DNA of 64,000 nucleotides from DATJGF01 sp035495315 (GTDB taxonomy: Bacteria; Verrucomicrobiota; Verrucomicrobiia; Limisphaerales; UBA8199): positions 118,176-182,175 of the forward strand of contig DATJGF010000119.1 in assembly GCA_035495315.1 (NCBI GenBank), in the 5' to 3' direction. Position 1 is the first letter of the stretch. Each line of letters begins with the position of its first letter. The notes beneath the pieces were generated by a model that saw nothing but the letters and a program-made list of their open reading frames with translations, made no database searches and was not told where the DNA came from. Below are positions 1 through 7,805 of this stretch, piece after piece. The translations under genes and the position numbers were made by a program.

Positions 1-25
1 AATTCTCTTAGGGTGATGTACACAC

Positions 26-802
26 ATGAAACGACCGCCCTTGATTTTGATTTCACCCGACGTGGAGAGCGCGGGGAAAGAATTCGGGGACCTTTCAACC
101 AGTCTTTCGGCCAAATACGAGCAGGCGTTAATCGTTGCGGGTGGAATCCCGGTTACAATGCCGGCAACGGATTCGCGCGACGTCATCGCCGAGTGCGTTC
201 GTGTCGCCGATGGGGTGCTCCTGACAGGCGGGGATGACGTCAACCCCGAGCTTTACGGGAATGGTTTGCCTGAAGGCGTCAGCAGCACCATCGAGATAAC
301 ACCAGACGGTGGGAAGCGGGATTACCGCGAATTGCTGCTGATTGGCGAGGTATTTCAGCAATGCAAGCCGCTCCTGGCGATTTGTCGCGGCCAACAAATT
401 CTCAACGTCGCCTTGGGGGGCACGCTGGTGGCCGATATTCCAAGCCAGGTACCTGATGCGCTGGAACATCGGCGAGCGGATAAACGGGGGGAGATCGTGC
501 ATGAAGTGCAATTGACAGCGGGTTCATTACTGGCCAAGATAACCGGCGGGCAGAAACTCGGCGTTAACAGCACGCACCATCAGGCCGTCGCCCAGGTGGC
601 GGCGCCCTTGCGGTCAACAGCGGTAAGCGAGGATGGGGTCATTGAGGGCCTCGAACTTAAGCCGGAGGGCACCCGCTGGTTGCCGTTCTTGTTGAGCGTC
701 CAGTTTCACCCGGAACGCCTGATGGACCGGTATCCGGAACACGAAGCTATTTTCCGGATGTTCACCCGGGCCTGCGGACAGAATCGCAAAAAGCATTTAT
801 GA
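26..802 (+). CDS. Class I glutamine amidotransferase, gamma-glutamyl-GABA hydrolase (peptidase C26) family
   Basis: This 258-residue protein has the class I amidotransferase triad: nucleophile elbow AICRGQQ with Cys120, and VQFHPE with His228 and Glu230. The preceding TGGDDVNP segment at about residues 67-74 is typical of PuuD-like gamma-glutamyl-gamma-aminobutyrate hydrolases, which release glutamate from gamma-glutamyl amides in the cytoplasm. No synthetase partner is fused or adjacent, which fits a stand-alone hydrolase. The ATG at 26 follows a GGTGATG stretch that may serve as the ribosome site. The stop overlaps the next start (ATGA), so it is translationally coupled to the sigma-54 regulator. 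The true substrate cannot be read from sequence. Confidence 0.88.
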   Translation: MKRPPLILISPDVESAGKEFGDLSTSLSAKYEQALIVAGGIPVTMPATDSRDVIAECVRVADGVLLTGGDDVNPELYGNGLPEGVSSTIEITPDGGKRDYRELLLIGEVFQQCKPLLAICRGQQILNVALGGTLVADIPSQVPDALEHRRADKRGEIVHEVQLTAGSLLAKITGGQKLGVNSTHHQAVAQVAAPLRSTAVSEDGVIEGLELKPEGTRWLPFLLSVQFHPERLMDRYPEHEAIFRMFTRACGQNRKKHL

Positions 803-2163
803 AGGGCAAAATTCTCATTGTTGAGGATCAAGCAGATTATCGCGACCTGCTGAAGCTGCATATCCAGGATGATTATCAGGTCCTGGAAGCCGACAGCGGG
901 GCAGCGCTGCAAAAAATTCTCGGACTGGACCAGCCGGACGTCGTTCTGCTCGATGTGAAGTTGCCGGACGCCAATGGTCTGGTTGACCTGCTGCCTATCA
1001 TTAAGAAGCGCTGGCCGGAAACCGAGGTCATCATTCTGACCGGTGCGCCGAACGATGACCAGGCCCTGCCGTGGGCCGTTGAAGCGACTAAACGCGGCGC
1101 CTTCAACTTCCTGCGCAAAGGCGAGCGTTTTGATCGCGAAAAACTACTCACCGATCTCAAGAACGCGGTCGACCATAAGCGGCAGAACGAAGAAGCCGGC
1201 GCCTTGCGTCGTGCATTGGAAACTATTAGCGGCACCGTTTCGCCTGTTTTTCAGAGCGGCGCGATGCGGGAAGTAGTCCGCACCGTGGAACGCATCGCGC
1301 CGAGTGACGTCGCGGTGCTGATTACCGGCGAAAGCGGCACCGGCAAAGAGGTCATTGGCGATCTGCTGCACGCCTTCAGTCCGCGCAGCAAGGGACGAAT
1401 CATCAAAATCAATTGCGCCGCATTGCCGCGCGAGTTGATCGAAAGCGAGCTTTTCGGCTCGGTCAAAGGAGCCTTTACCGGCGCGCACACCGATCGTGAG
1501 GGCCTCTTCCGCCAAGCCGAGGGCGGCACTCTCTTCCTGGATGAGATTTCTGAGATGCCTGTCGATACTCAAAGCAAACTGTTGCGCGTTCTCCAGGACC
1601 AGGAAGTAAGGCCGGTGGGTGGCAAGACCGCTTACAAGACCAATTGCCGCATTGTCGCGGCGACGAACCGAAAACCGGAGGAAGCCATTAAGGATGGCAA
1701 GCTGCGCGAGGACCTGTTTTACCGGATCAGCGCCATCTCGGTTTACTTGCCGCCACTGCGCGAACGTCGCGAAGACATCATGCCGTTGGCCAACGCCTTT
1801 CTCCGCCGCTTTGCCTCGCAGGCCAACCGCGTCATCAACGGTTTTACCCCCTCAGCGAGCGAACGCCTGACCGGCTTCGATTGGCCGGGCAATGTGCGGC
1901 AGCTCCAAAACGAGGTCCAGCGCGCCGTGCTCCTGTGCGAGGGTGATAGCGTCGATGCCAGTGATCTTTCAGTTACTAAAGTTCGCATGGCCGGCGAGGA
2001 ATCCCAGGATACAAACTTTACGCTGCTGGAGGGAGTCGAACGCAACGCGATCGTCCAAATGCTTAAGGAAACCGGCGGCAACAAACTCGAAACGGCCAAG
2101 CGACTTGGGATTGGCCGCCAAACGCTTTACAACAAGATTAAAGCTTACGGGATTGAGGTGTGA
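799..2163 (+). CDS. Sigma-54-dependent response regulator (NtrC family)
   Basis: The 454-residue protein has a receiver domain (1-120, phospho-acceptor Asp52 in LLDVKLPD, conserved Lys107). Next comes an AAA+ sigma-54 activation domain with Walker A GESGTGKE (177-184), the sigma-54 contact loop GAFTGA (224-229) and Walker B TLFLDEI (244-250). A Fis-type helix-turn-helix ends it (KLETAKRLGIGRQTLYNKIK). It should activate RpoN promoters when phosphorylated. The start overlaps the amidotransferase stop by 4 bp. No histidine kinase is visible in the window, so its sensor lies elsewhere. The PrsR-type regulators of exopolysaccharide/PEP-CTERM systems are built the same way, but the sequence alone does not assign it to them. 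Confidence 0.93.
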   Translation: MKGKILIVEDQADYRDLLKLHIQDDYQVLEADSGAALQKILGLDQPDVVLLDVKLPDANGLVDLLPIIKKRWPETEVIILTGAPNDDQALPWAVEATKRGAFNFLRKGERFDREKLLTDLKNAVDHKRQNEEAGALRRALETISGTVSPVFQSGAMREVVRTVERIAPSDVAVLITGESGTGKEVIGDLLHAFSPRSKGRIIKINCAALPRELIESELFGSVKGAFTGAHTDREGLFRQAEGGTLFLDEISEMPVDTQSKLLRVLQDQEVRPVGGKTAYKTNCRIVAATNRKPEEAIKDGKLREDLFYRISAISVYLPPLRERREDIMPLANAFLRRFASQANRVINGFTPSASERLTGFDWPGNVRQLQNEVQRAVLLCEGDSVDASDLSVTKVRMAGEESQDTNFTLLEGVERNAIVQMLKETGGNKLETAKRLGIGRQTLYNKIKAYGIEV

Positions 2164-2165
2164 GC

Positions 2166-2250
2166 GCGTGAAACGTAATGCGTAAAACGTAAAATCAGGG
2201 AACCCATCGCTGTTTTCTATTCCGTATTACGCATTACGTTTTACGTTTTA
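2166..2250. repeat. Inverted pair of 7-bp-period tracts between convergent genes (tract a)
   Basis: 2166-2193 holds four 7-bp units of consensus RCGTAAA. 2223-2250 holds four units of the complementary type (CGTTTTA). The two arms pair: 2171-2185 is exactly complementary to 2227-2241 (15 bp) and 2180-2194 to 2239-2253 (15 bp). It lies just after the response regulator stop and includes the stop codon of the convergent NDUFA9-like gene. It could act as a bidirectional terminator. Confidence 0.85.
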
Positions 2251-3161
2251 CGCTTCAAGTAACTTGCAATCCCATTCCGAAAGCGGGTTTGCCCCAACCC
2301 CAACAACTGCTCCGCCTTGCTTCCCTCTCCCACATTATCTTCCTGCAGCATGATAAGTTGGTCGCGATTAAGCGGCGGCGCTTTCCTGAGTATTCGACCG
2401 TACACCAATTCCAAAAGAGCCGCCTGACATCGGGCTATAGCCAGCGGAATGCGTAGCTGCCAGCGTTTGCGTTCGGTCACCCCGAGGATTGTGTCAAGGA
2501 TTTGGGGCAAAGTCAGGGTTTCGAGACCGCACAGGTCGAACGTCTCACGGATCGCTCTGGGCTCATTCAGGGCTCGGATGAACGCTTCCGCTACAGTCGC
2601 AACTGACACCGGCTGAAAACGCGCTTCGCCTTTCCCCATGATTGGCAGCACTGGCGAAAACTTCGATAATTCCGCAAAGAGATTTACAAAGTGATCTCTG
2701 GGACCGTAGATCAAGGAAGGACGAAAAATCGTATATTCCAGCCCACTTTGGCGCACAATTTCTTCGGCTGCCCACTTGGACTGATGGTAGCGGGAGATTG
2801 CTCCGGGACGTGTCCCCAGCGCGCTCATGTGGAGAAATCGTTTGGCTCCTGAACGCTGCGAGGCCGCTGCCATGTTTCGTGTGCCTTGGATGTGGATATT
2901 CTCGAAGGTGCAGTTCCCAACCTCGCTGATGATGCCGACCAGATGGATAACAGCCTCCGCGCCCTCAAGAGCGCCTTCCAGGGATCTGGAATCTAACACG
3001 TCCCCCGGATGAATTTCTGCCTTGGTCTTCAAAGCGAGCTCTCTTACCGAGGGAGTTTGCGAATCCCGTGCCAGTATCCGAAGCGAATGGCCGTTTTGAT
3101 GGGCTTGGCAAACAACCTCCTGCCCTACAAAGCCGGTTGCACCCGTAATGAACACTTTCAT
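2241..3161 (-). CDS. NAD(P)-dependent epimerase/reductase, complex I NDUFA9-like
   Basis: The 306-residue extended short-chain reductase has an N-terminal Rossmann motif TGATGFVG (7-14) and a substrate-domain signature FRPSLIYGPRD. The family resembles NDUFA9-like atypical SDRs, which often bind nucleotide without the classical Tyr-Lys pair. Here YHQSK gives a YxxxK-like element. Bacterial homologues are annotated as nucleoside-diphosphate-sugar epimerases or quinone-linked oxidoreductases. The function is therefore generic. The last residues (KRKT and the stop) are encoded by the heptad repeat at 2223-2250. The C39-like gene lies 12 bp upstream on the same strand, so co-transcription is likely. 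Confidence 0.82.
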   Translation of the reverse strand: MKVFITGATGFVGQEVVCQAHQNGHSLRILARDSQTPSVRELALKTKAEIHPGDVLDSRSLEGALEGAEAVIHLVGIISEVGNCTFENIHIQGTRNMAAASQRSGAKRFLHMSALGTRPGAISRYHQSKWAAEEIVRQSGLEYTIFRPSLIYGPRDHFVNLFAELSKFSPVLPIMGKGEARFQPVSVATVAEAFIRALNEPRAIRETFDLCGLETLTLPQILDTILGVTERKRWQLRIPLAIARCQAALLELVYGRILRKAPPLNRDQLIMLQEDNVGEGSKAEQLLGLGQTRFRNGIASYLKRKT

Positions 3162-3173
3162 TCCGTGGCCCCC

Positions 3174-4037
3174 CTAAACCGCGGTCACAGGTTGCAAGTC
3201 GCCGTGGCGTTTGAGCACGACACCCACGAAGCGCCACTGGGCGAGAAAGTCTTCTTTCGAGAGCCACACCAGGCCTCGGGATGGGTCCCCGGCCAGGATA
3301 TGGTCATCGGCCACCTCGAGCACCGTCAGATAATGGTCGACCCAGAATGTATACCGAATCACCACCAGCGTCAGCCCACCGCCCTTCTTCAGATCGTTCC
3401 AGTCCTTGAAAACGCGGTATTCGCTGGTCAGGCCCTGCCTGCCATAATGATTCTGAAGTGTTTGTGCGAGGATATCGGGTGGCGTCCCGGTCGCCGAACT
3501 GGTATGCGCCCAAATAGCTATTTGTCCTTCTTCGGCTGGGAATCCCAGCTTGCGCAATGCGGTAACCGCGGCTGCGGGCCCGCAATCGTAATCGTTGCTT
3601 TGGCGGCAGATGCCATTTCCATCGATTTGGGTAATAAGTCCGGCCAGGTGCGCGCGGTTGAAGGCGGGCGCCAGAAAGGGCCAGAGGGACATCTGGATAA
3701 CGACCAATCCCATCAATATGGAAATCAGCGCTCGCGCTCGAACAGGTTTGATCCGCGAGAGCGGTGTCGTCAACACCATCGTCGCAATCACTGCAATACT
3801 GGCGAATTTGTTCCGCCCCATCACCAACCAGGAAATCGGCGGGACCAGCGACAGCGCAGGTTTACGCGCCGCTGCGGCATAGCAAACCACCAGCACCAGA
3901 GGGATGAAATAGCCCAGCAGCCAATAAGGCTTCGGCCGGCGCGAGAACCACAGCCCGAGCCCGACTCCCGTCACGGCCAGCAAGGCGACTGCAAAAGTCT
4001 CAAGCCACGGTCCCATTTCACCTCGATTCACCGGCAT
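3174..4037 (-). CDS. Membrane protein with C39-type peptidase domain
   Basis: The N-terminal half has about four hydrophobic segments. The C-terminal half is a papain-like C39 domain with NDYDCGPAAAVTALRKLGF (catalytic Cys), WVDHYLTVLEV (His) and AGDPSRG (Asp). C39 domains usually trim double-glycine leaders while fused to an ABC exporter; here no ATPase is attached. It therefore resembles the stand-alone C39-like membrane peptidases whose substrates are unknown. Start choice is uncertain. ATG 4037 is used. ATG 4016 follows a GAGGTG sequence very closely and is a good alternative, and TTG 4058 is possible. It sits upstream of the NDUFA9-like gene on the same strand. Confidence 0.78.
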   Translation of the reverse strand: MPVNRGEMGPWLETFAVALLAVTGVGLGLWFSRRPKPYWLLGYFIPLVLVVCYAAAARKPALSLVPPISWLVMGRNKFASIAVIATMVLTTPLSRIKPVRARALISILMGLVVIQMSLWPFLAPAFNRAHLAGLITQIDGNGICRQSNDYDCGPAAAVTALRKLGFPAEEGQIAIWAHTSSATGTPPDILAQTLQNHYGRQGLTSEYRVFKDWNDLKKGGGLTLVVIRYTFWVDHYLTVLEVADDHILAGDPSRGLVWLSKEDFLAQWRFVGVVLKRHGDLQPVTAV

Positions 4038-4179
4038 CGGTAAACATCCCGCTCTCAATACCCGCAGCCCGAGTCGAATTCAAATGCGAAAACGGAACTA
4101 CACTTTAAACCTCGATGACGCCGAGGTATAAAAGTTTTGCCACGGCAATTTGTGTGCTGGGTTATATTGGGGACTATAT

Positions 4180-4617
4180 ATGAAGGAAGAGGAGTTGTTG
4201 GACAAGGCGATCGGGATCGCTGTTGAGGCGCATCGAGGACAAAGGGACCGTTATGGCCTTCCATATATTTTGCATCCGGTCCGGGTGATGTGTCGTCTGG
4301 AAAGTACGGCAGGGAAGATCGTGGGGATTTTGCACGATGTCGTTGAGGATACCGATTGGACGTTCAAGGATTTGGAGAAGGAAGGTTTCCCGGCCGCTAT
4401 CATCGAAGCTCTGGATAGCGTAACCAAGCGCGAAGGAGAAGCCTACGAGGATTTCGTAAAACGCTCAGCAAGCAACCCCTTAGGCCGAAAAGTCAAAATC
4501 GCCGATCTGGAGGATAACATGGACGTGCGGCGCCTCCTTCTGGTAACCGATAAAGACACTGCCCGGCTGCAGAAATATTTTAAAGCGTGGCATTTTTTGA
4601 CAGACGGCAGAGATTAA
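4180..4617 (+). CDS. Small HD-domain phosphohydrolase, SpoT/Mesh1-like
   Basis: The 145-residue protein is a single HD domain of the RelA/SpoT hydrolase type: His32 (LHPVRV), His52-Asp53 and Glu56-Asp57 (ILHDVVEDT), and later KIADLEDN resembling the KLADxxxN motif. No synthetase, TGS or ACT domain is present. In known families this fold removes pyrophosphate from (p)ppGpp or acts on related nucleotides, so an alarmone hydrolase role is plausible but unproven. ATG 4180 is chosen because homology begins there and GGGGACT lies just upstream; an ATG-less extension to 4150 is unlikely. It is a single gene with convergent neighbours on the minus strand. Confidence 0.8.
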   Translation: MKEEELLDKAIGIAVEAHRGQRDRYGLPYILHPVRVMCRLESTAGKIVGILHDVVEDTDWTFKDLEKEGFPAAIIEALDSVTKREGEAYEDFVKRSASNPLGRKVKIADLEDNMDVRRLLLVTDKDTARLQKYFKAWHFLTDGRD

Positions 4618-4618
4618 G

Positions 4619-4645
4619 AAAAAAAGCCGGAGCTTTCGCTCCGGC
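4619..4645 (-). terminator. Intrinsic terminator of the His-rich secreted peptide gene
   Basis: GCCGGAGC (4626-4633) pairs with GCTCCGGC (4638-4645) around a 4-base loop. On the minus strand the hairpin is followed by a run of seven T (plus-strand A at 4619-4625). This orientation ends transcription of the gene at 4695-5066. Confidence 0.85.
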
Positions 4646-4694
4646 CTGCAAATCCCGTGCGGCACCTGGAACCTGCCGCTAACCTTTGAGTGAC

Positions 4695-5066
4695 TTACCG
4701 ATGCCAACCATGCCCGCCACCATGTCCCCCGTGACTGCCCCAACCATGACCACCCCAGCCGTGGTAATGACCATAGTAGGCATAGTGAGGATGACGCCCA
4801 TACCCGTAGCCGTAACCCGGGCCATACCAAGTGGATCCGAAACCTAAATAAAGGGTCGGTGCTGGTGCATAAACCGGGGCCGGAGCCGTATAAACGGGTG
4901 CCGGGGGGTAGTACGCCGGTGCGGGCGCAGTATATACAGGTGGGCATTGGTATACGGGGGCCGGGGTGGCCAAGGGTATGCCGAACCCAAAGTTAAGGGC
5001 GACTCCAGCCTGAGAGGCGGTGGCAGCTCCAAGTATTACAGCGGAAAGCAGAATCAGTTTTTTCAT
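4695..5066 (-). CDS. Small secreted Pro/Tyr- and Gly/His-rich protein
   Basis: A clear signal peptide (MKKLILLSAVILGAATASQA) precedes a mature chain of about 100 residues. The middle is made of repeated PxPVYTAPAP-like units. The tail is rich in Gly, Tyr and Trp and has nine His among its last 34 residues. I do not recognise a family. The composition suggests an extended surface or periplasmic protein, and the His-rich tail could bind metal ions; both are inferences. A strong terminator follows it. It is separated from proS upstream by 106 bp of very A/T-rich sequence, so it probably has its own promoter there. Confidence 0.75.
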   Translation of the reverse strand: MKKLILLSAVILGAATASQAGVALNFGFGIPLATPAPVYQCPPVYTAPAPAYYPPAPVYTAPAPVYAPAPTLYLGFGSTWYGPGYGYGYGRHPHYAYYGHYHGWGGHGWGSHGGHGGGHGWHR

Positions 5067-5172
5067 AACTACTATTAAGACGATACCTCCACGGAACTAC
5101 TTCATCCAGGTAAATTTTTTTTCGTCGATTTTTTTTGAATAAAAATCGCGCAGATCAGTCGCTTCCCCTCTT
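5067..5172 (-). promoter_or_regulatory. A/T-rich spacer, probable promoter region of the secreted peptide gene
   Basis: Between proS and the secreted peptide gene the sequence contains two runs of eight T at about 5115-5138 and an ATAAAAAT stretch. This is far more A/T-rich than its surroundings. No exact -35/-10 pair can be fixed by eye. Confidence 0.35.
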
Positions 5173-6900
5173 TTACCGCGTACTGCTTTCCACGAGTTTG
5201 ACAACCTGCTCAAAGGCGTCACCTAATTTCATGGGAATCAAAGCCCCAGCCCTCGGTTTGATTTCCACCTCCCCCTTCGCCAGTGATTTCTCCCCAATCC
5301 CGACGCGGATGGGAAAGCCGACCAGCTCAGAATCTTTGAATTTTACCCCGGGTCGCTCGTTGCGGTCGTCAAGTATCGCCTCGATTCCACGCGCGGTCAG
5401 GTCGGCATAGAGTTTTTCGGCAGTTTTCATCACTTGGCTTTCGGGAGCGACGTTCAACGGAGTGATGCAAACCGTAAAAGGAGCTACGCTGATCGGCCAA
5501 ATGATACCGTTTTCGTCGTGACTTTGTTCAAGCACTGCCTGGAGCGTGCGAGTGACGCCGATTCCGTAACAACCCATAATCGCAGGTTGCTGCTTCCCCG
5601 CTTCGTCAAGAAACAACGCGTTGAATGCGAGACTGTACTTGGTTCCCAGTTTGAAGACATGGCCGACCTCGATTGCGCGCTGGACCTTGAGAGGGTTGCC
5701 GCAATTAGGGCACGGTTCACCCGGCTGTACGACGCGCAAATCCGCCCACTGCCCAACCTGAATGTCACGCTCGATGACGACATAACGCAAGTGGAAACCG
5801 TCCTGATTGGCGCCAGTTGTCATATCGACAGAGCCGCGCAACCATTCGTCGGCGTAGACCCGGTGATTGGTAACTCCTACCGCTCCGAGGCTCCCCGGGT
5901 GTGCGCCCAGCGCGCTGAAAATTTCTTCAGGTTCCGCCGGCCGAAAGGTGGGGGTTCCGAGCGCGCCTGCGACTTTGGCTTCATTCAGTTGATCATCGCC
6001 GCGCAGCAGGAGCAGCACCGGTTTGCTCTCCACTATATAAACCAATGTCTTAATCTGGCCCTCGGCGGGGACGTGGTAGGGAGCTTTCGTCAATCCCTCG
6101 ATGGTCTGTACGCCGGGGGTAGCGAATTTTTCCGGGCTTTGGACTTTGGACTTTGCACTTTTTACTTTTTCCGCCGAGCTGACTCGACTTACCGCTTTTT
6201 CTACATTCGCCGCGTAACTGCAATTCTCGCAAAAGACCACTTCGTTTTCGCCGGTTTCCGCCGGCACCATGAATTCGTGCGAGAATTTCCCGCCCATCAC
6301 GCCGGTATCCGCCTCGACCGCTATGGTTTTCAGGCCGCACCGTTGAAAGATCCGCGCGTAGGCATCGTACATCTTGCGATAGCTCTCCTGGGCGGCTTCA
6401 TCGGTCGCATCGAAGCTGTAAGCGTCCTTCATGACGAATTCCTTCGCGCGCATCAAACCGAATCGCGGCCGGATCTCGTCCCGGAACTTCGTTTGGATCT
6501 GGTAGAAATTCTTAGGCAACTGGCGATACGAATTGATCTCGCTAGCGACCAATGAGGTAATGACTTCCTCGTGTGTCGGGCCCAGCACCCACTCCTTTTT
6601 GGCCCGATCCCGCACCTTGAAGAGGACATCTTTGGCGGTCTCATATCGGCCGCTTTGCTGCCAGATTTCGGGCGGCTGCAACGCCGGCATCAAGACCTCA
6701 AGGGCCCCGGCACGATCCATCTCTTCACGAACAATTCGTTCGACTTTCCGCAATGCCCGCAATCCCAGAGGGAGAAACGTGTAGAGCCCGCCAGTGAGCT
6801 TCCGCACCAGGCCGGCGCGCAAAAGCAGTTTGTGTGAAACAATCTCCGCTTCAGCAGGAGTTTCCTTCAGTGTAGGAATCAGTGTCTGTGACCAGCGCAT
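5173..6900 (-). CDS. proS: Prolyl-tRNA synthetase, bacterial type with editing domain
   Basis: The 575-residue class II synthetase charges tRNA-Pro. GPTHEEVIT lies in the catalytic core, and GCYGIGVTRTL is the motif 3 region. The segment from about residue 260 to 390 (LLLLRGDDQLNEAKV, GSLGAVGV) is the INS editing domain that clears Ala-tRNA-Pro. Length matches the bacterial type. Oddity: the linker just before the editing domain, about residues 244-256 (SAEKVKSAKSKVQ), is encoded by five units of a 7-bp repeat at 6134-6168. The gene stands alone on the minus strand; ATG 6900 gives the expected MRWSQTLIPTL start. Confidence 0.97.
   Translation of the reverse strand: MRWSQTLIPTLKETPAEAEIVSHKLLLRAGLVRKLTGGLYTFLPLGLRALRKVERIVREEMDRAGALEVLMPALQPPEIWQQSGRYETAKDVLFKVRDRAKKEWVLGPTHEEVITSLVASEINSYRQLPKNFYQIQTKFRDEIRPRFGLMRAKEFVMKDAYSFDATDEAAQESYRKMYDAYARIFQRCGLKTIAVEADTGVMGGKFSHEFMVPAETGENEVVFCENCSYAANVEKAVSRVSSAEKVKSAKSKVQSPEKFATPGVQTIEGLTKAPYHVPAEGQIKTLVYIVESKPVLLLLRGDDQLNEAKVAGALGTPTFRPAEPEEIFSALGAHPGSLGAVGVTNHRVYADEWLRGSVDMTTGANQDGFHLRYVVIERDIQVGQWADLRVVQPGEPCPNCGNPLKVQRAIEVGHVFKLGTKYSLAFNALFLDEAGKQQPAIMGCYGIGVTRTLQAVLEQSHDENGIIWPISVAPFTVCITPLNVAPESQVMKTAEKLYADLTARGIEAILDDRNERPGVKFKDSELVGFPIRVGIGEKSLAKGEVEIKPRAGALIPMKLGDAFEQVVKLVESSTR
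6134..6168. repeat. 7-bp-period tract inside proS (tract c)
   Basis: Five consecutive 7-bp units, AAAGTCC-type on the minus strand, lie inside the proS reading frame without breaking it. The unit is the same as in the intergenic tracts at 20749-20769 and 20838-20872. The encoded Lys/Ser-rich stretch falls in the linker ahead of the INS domain. Confidence 0.85.
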
Positions 6901-7020
6901 GTAAAAAATTCAATGTGGACCAAGCAATGTGTTAGTGGAAGGAAGAAAATGGTGCAGGTGGTTGCTTCGATTTGACGGACACCGGTTAAGAGAGAAACTG
7001 AAAGGACCTGTTCCCGTTTT

Positions 7021-7116
7021 CAGACCGAAGGTCTGCCTCATAACAGCCCAGGGCAACGCCCTGGGGGAACGATCGCCGCCAATGTCACATTATTTTATTG
7101 CAGGCTGAAAGCCTGC
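7021..7116. repeat. Upstream REP-like hairpin cluster
   Basis: Three perfect short hairpins occur in 96 bp: 7021-7035 (6-bp stem, GAA loop), 7047-7065 (8-bp stem CCCAGGGC, AAC loop) and 7100-7116 (6-bp stem GCAGGC, loop TGAAA). They lie just before the transposase remnant. A similar cluster follows it. Confidence 0.75.
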
Positions 7117-7155
7117 TTCATACTCTTGCCTCCGTTCACAACTAAGTGAAAACAT

Positions 7156-7583
7156 ATGCCTCAATCCCTGAGCCAAATCATCATACACATTGTTTTTAGC
7201 ACAAAAGACCGCCGGCCCTGGCTTGATCCTGCGATCCGGCCAAGGATGCATGCATACTTGGCAACTGTCTGTCGCGATTGCGATTGCCAGACCATGTTCA
7301 CCTTGCCGTGCGGTTGGCGCGGAACGTCAGCCAGGCAAGTTTATTGGAGAAGATCAAGAAAACATCTTCGGCATGGATTAAAGAGCAGGGACAGCAGTAC
7401 CAGCAGTTTTATTGGCAAGCAGGTTACGGGAGTTTTTCGGTGGGTTGGAGCCGGTTGGACGATTTATTGCGCTATATAGACGATCAGGAAAGGCATCATC
7501 AAAAACAAACCTTCCAAGAGGAATTTCGCAATTTGTTGCGCAAATACGCTGTAGAATTTGATGAGAGGTACGTCTGGGATTGA
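7156..7583 (+). pseudogene. REP-associated tyrosine transposase (RAYT, IS200-like), frameshifted
   Basis: The first frame (from ATG 7156) reads as the N-terminus of a Y1/HUH transposase (SQIIIHIVFSTKDRRPWL, ending near CRDCDC at about 7290). The rest of the family sequence continues in another frame: PDHVHLAVRL with the His-hydrophobe-His metal motif, WQAGYGSFSV with the catalytic-Tyr region, and a normal C-terminus ending ERYVWD at 7583. About ten codons (the strand before the HUH motif) are missing at the frame change near 7288-7292, so an internal deletion inactivated it. RAYTs process palindromic REP elements, and hairpin clusters flank the gene on both sides. Confidence 0.82.
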
Positions 7584-7625
7584 ATATCAATTGCGTCGTT
7601 TGGTTTGCGAACCGAGGGATGAATC

Positions 7626-7709
7626 GCGCTTTCAGCGCTTATGTGTGTGTTTACCACCGATTTTCCCAGGGCGTTGCCCCTGGGCTGGTATGAGGCCGAT
7701 CTTCGGGCT
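7626..7709. repeat. Downstream REP-like hairpin cluster
   Basis: Hairpins at 7626-7638 (5-bp stem, TTC loop), 7665-7684 (CCCAGGGC arm with one bulge, GTT loop) and 7693-7709 (imperfect) follow the transposase remnant. The central CCCAGGGC palindrome repeats the one at 7047-7065, so the remnant is bracketed by related palindromes. An ORF drawn across this stretch (7558-7797) is not credible as a gene. Confidence 0.68.
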
Positions 7710-7805
7710 GAAAACGGAACGCGGTTGTAAGGAGCCGCCTGGGCTAAAAATCTACGGCCACTTCCTAGGCATTGTTTGCCGTTTGTGGCAGGACTAGTTA
7801 CGTCT

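Noticed and set aside
3009..4043. 344-codon plus-strand frame
   Set aside because: Antisense to two genes with clear motifs (NDUFA9-like and C39-like); composition is shadow-like (Arg/Gln/His rich) and it has no recognisable domain.
5434..6555. 373-codon plus-strand frame
   Set aside because: Antisense to proS, with no family resemblance.
7558..7797. 79-codon frame after the transposase remnant
   Set aside because: It runs through palindromic repeats and shows no protein-like pattern.
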